A stretch of DNA of 36,639 bases from Paenibacillus sp. YN15 (GTDB taxonomy: Bacteria > Bacillota > Bacilli > Paenibacillales > NBRC-103111): positions 57,150 to 93,788 of the forward strand of contig NZ_QMFA01000025.1 in assembly GCF_003285005.1 (NCBI RefSeq), read 5' to 3'. Shown in pieces: positions 36,586 to 36,639 of this stretch. Every line of letters begins with the position of its first letter. The stretch's first letter is position 1. Below the pieces are notes generated by a model. The model ran no database searches and had not been told where the DNA came from. It was given only the letters and a program-made list of their open reading frames with translations. The translations under genes were made by a program, and so were the position numbers.

Positions 36586-36639
36586 AACCCCCAGTTCGAC
36601 TGGGGGTTCTAAAAAGCTTAAAGCTATGAGTAGTCCATC
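36586..36639 (+). mobile_element. Possible left end of an IS200/IS605-type element, cut by the window edge
   Basis: A 9-bp perfect hairpin AACCCCCAG-TTCGA-CTGGGGGTT (36586-36608) is followed 17 nt later by an ATG (36626) opening 'MSSP', with no recognisable RBS. A strong subterminal hairpin just before a small ORF is the layout of IS200/IS605 left ends with tnpA. Only four codons are visible, so this is tentative. Confidence 0.35.

Overview
The window looks like a chromosome segment from a moderately high-GC Bacillales bacterium, most likely Paenibacillus or a close relative such as Cohnella. This is inferred from strong AGGAGG-type ribosome binding sites, an SDR-type mannonate oxidoreductase next to uxuA, RpiR and AraC regulators beside intracellular glycosidases, and Paenibacillaceae-like CBM9-like and beta-helix proteins. 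I see no rRNA, tRNA, phage or CRISPR array. One possible IS200/IS605-type end is cut off at the right edge.

Layout, left to right. 1-1000: an Rpn-family PD-(D/E)XK nuclease (minus). 1100-3170: a glucuronate/fructuronate pair, uxuA and an SDR mannonate oxidoreductase (plus), with a tandem 8-bp candidate operator and a terminator. 3226-4360: an AT-rich acyltransferase-3 gene with its own good promoter. 4456-7910: a translationally coupled GlcNAc operon (minus): RpiR regulator, nagB, nagA and a CBM9-like protein. 8130-10849: a cytoplasmic right-handed beta-helix protein divergent from an AraC regulator. 11196-13353: a small winged-helix-like protein and a 7TM-PAS-PAS-GGDEF protein (minus). 13789-14388: remnant of an ABC exporter. 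14564-17331: a pectin/rhamnogalacturonan de-esterification operon (alpha/beta hydrolase, CE8 pectinesterase, CE12 acetylesterase). 17588-20707: a GH2 LacZ beta-galactosidase. 20877-23163: a Gfo/Idh/MocA oxidoreductase with an MFS transporter. 23261-25433: a DHA2 drug efflux pump divergent from a TetR regulator. 26344-28640: a GH27 alpha-galactosidase-type gene preceded by an AraC regulator. 29167-30129: a PfkB-family sugar kinase. 30195-34711: an AraC regulator divergent from one giant ORF that joins a GH42 beta-galactosidase to an FAD-dependent oxidoreductase. 34874-36271: threonine synthase, with its own promoter.

Taken together this is a mosaic of plant-polysaccharide modules. Pectin and galactan side-chain fragments (methyl- and acetyl-esters, beta- and alpha-galactosides, uronates) would be dismantled inside the cell, since none of the enzymes shows a signal peptide. 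No sugar ABC or PTS transporter is present, so uptake must be encoded elsewhere or rely partly on the MFS protein.

The two most unusual observations are these. (1) The GH42 and FAD-oxidoreductase reading frames are continuous although the oxidoreductase keeps its own ribosome binding site and ATG, which suggests loss of a stop codon. (2) Several long intergenic stretches each carry a locally unique repeat unit of about 25-30 nt. Four of them show the same layout: two forward copies followed by two inverted copies, most units ending in a TTATTT-like core. A fifth carries about nine TAGCGGAA/TTCCGCTA hairpins followed by a separate tandem repeat of about 40 bp.
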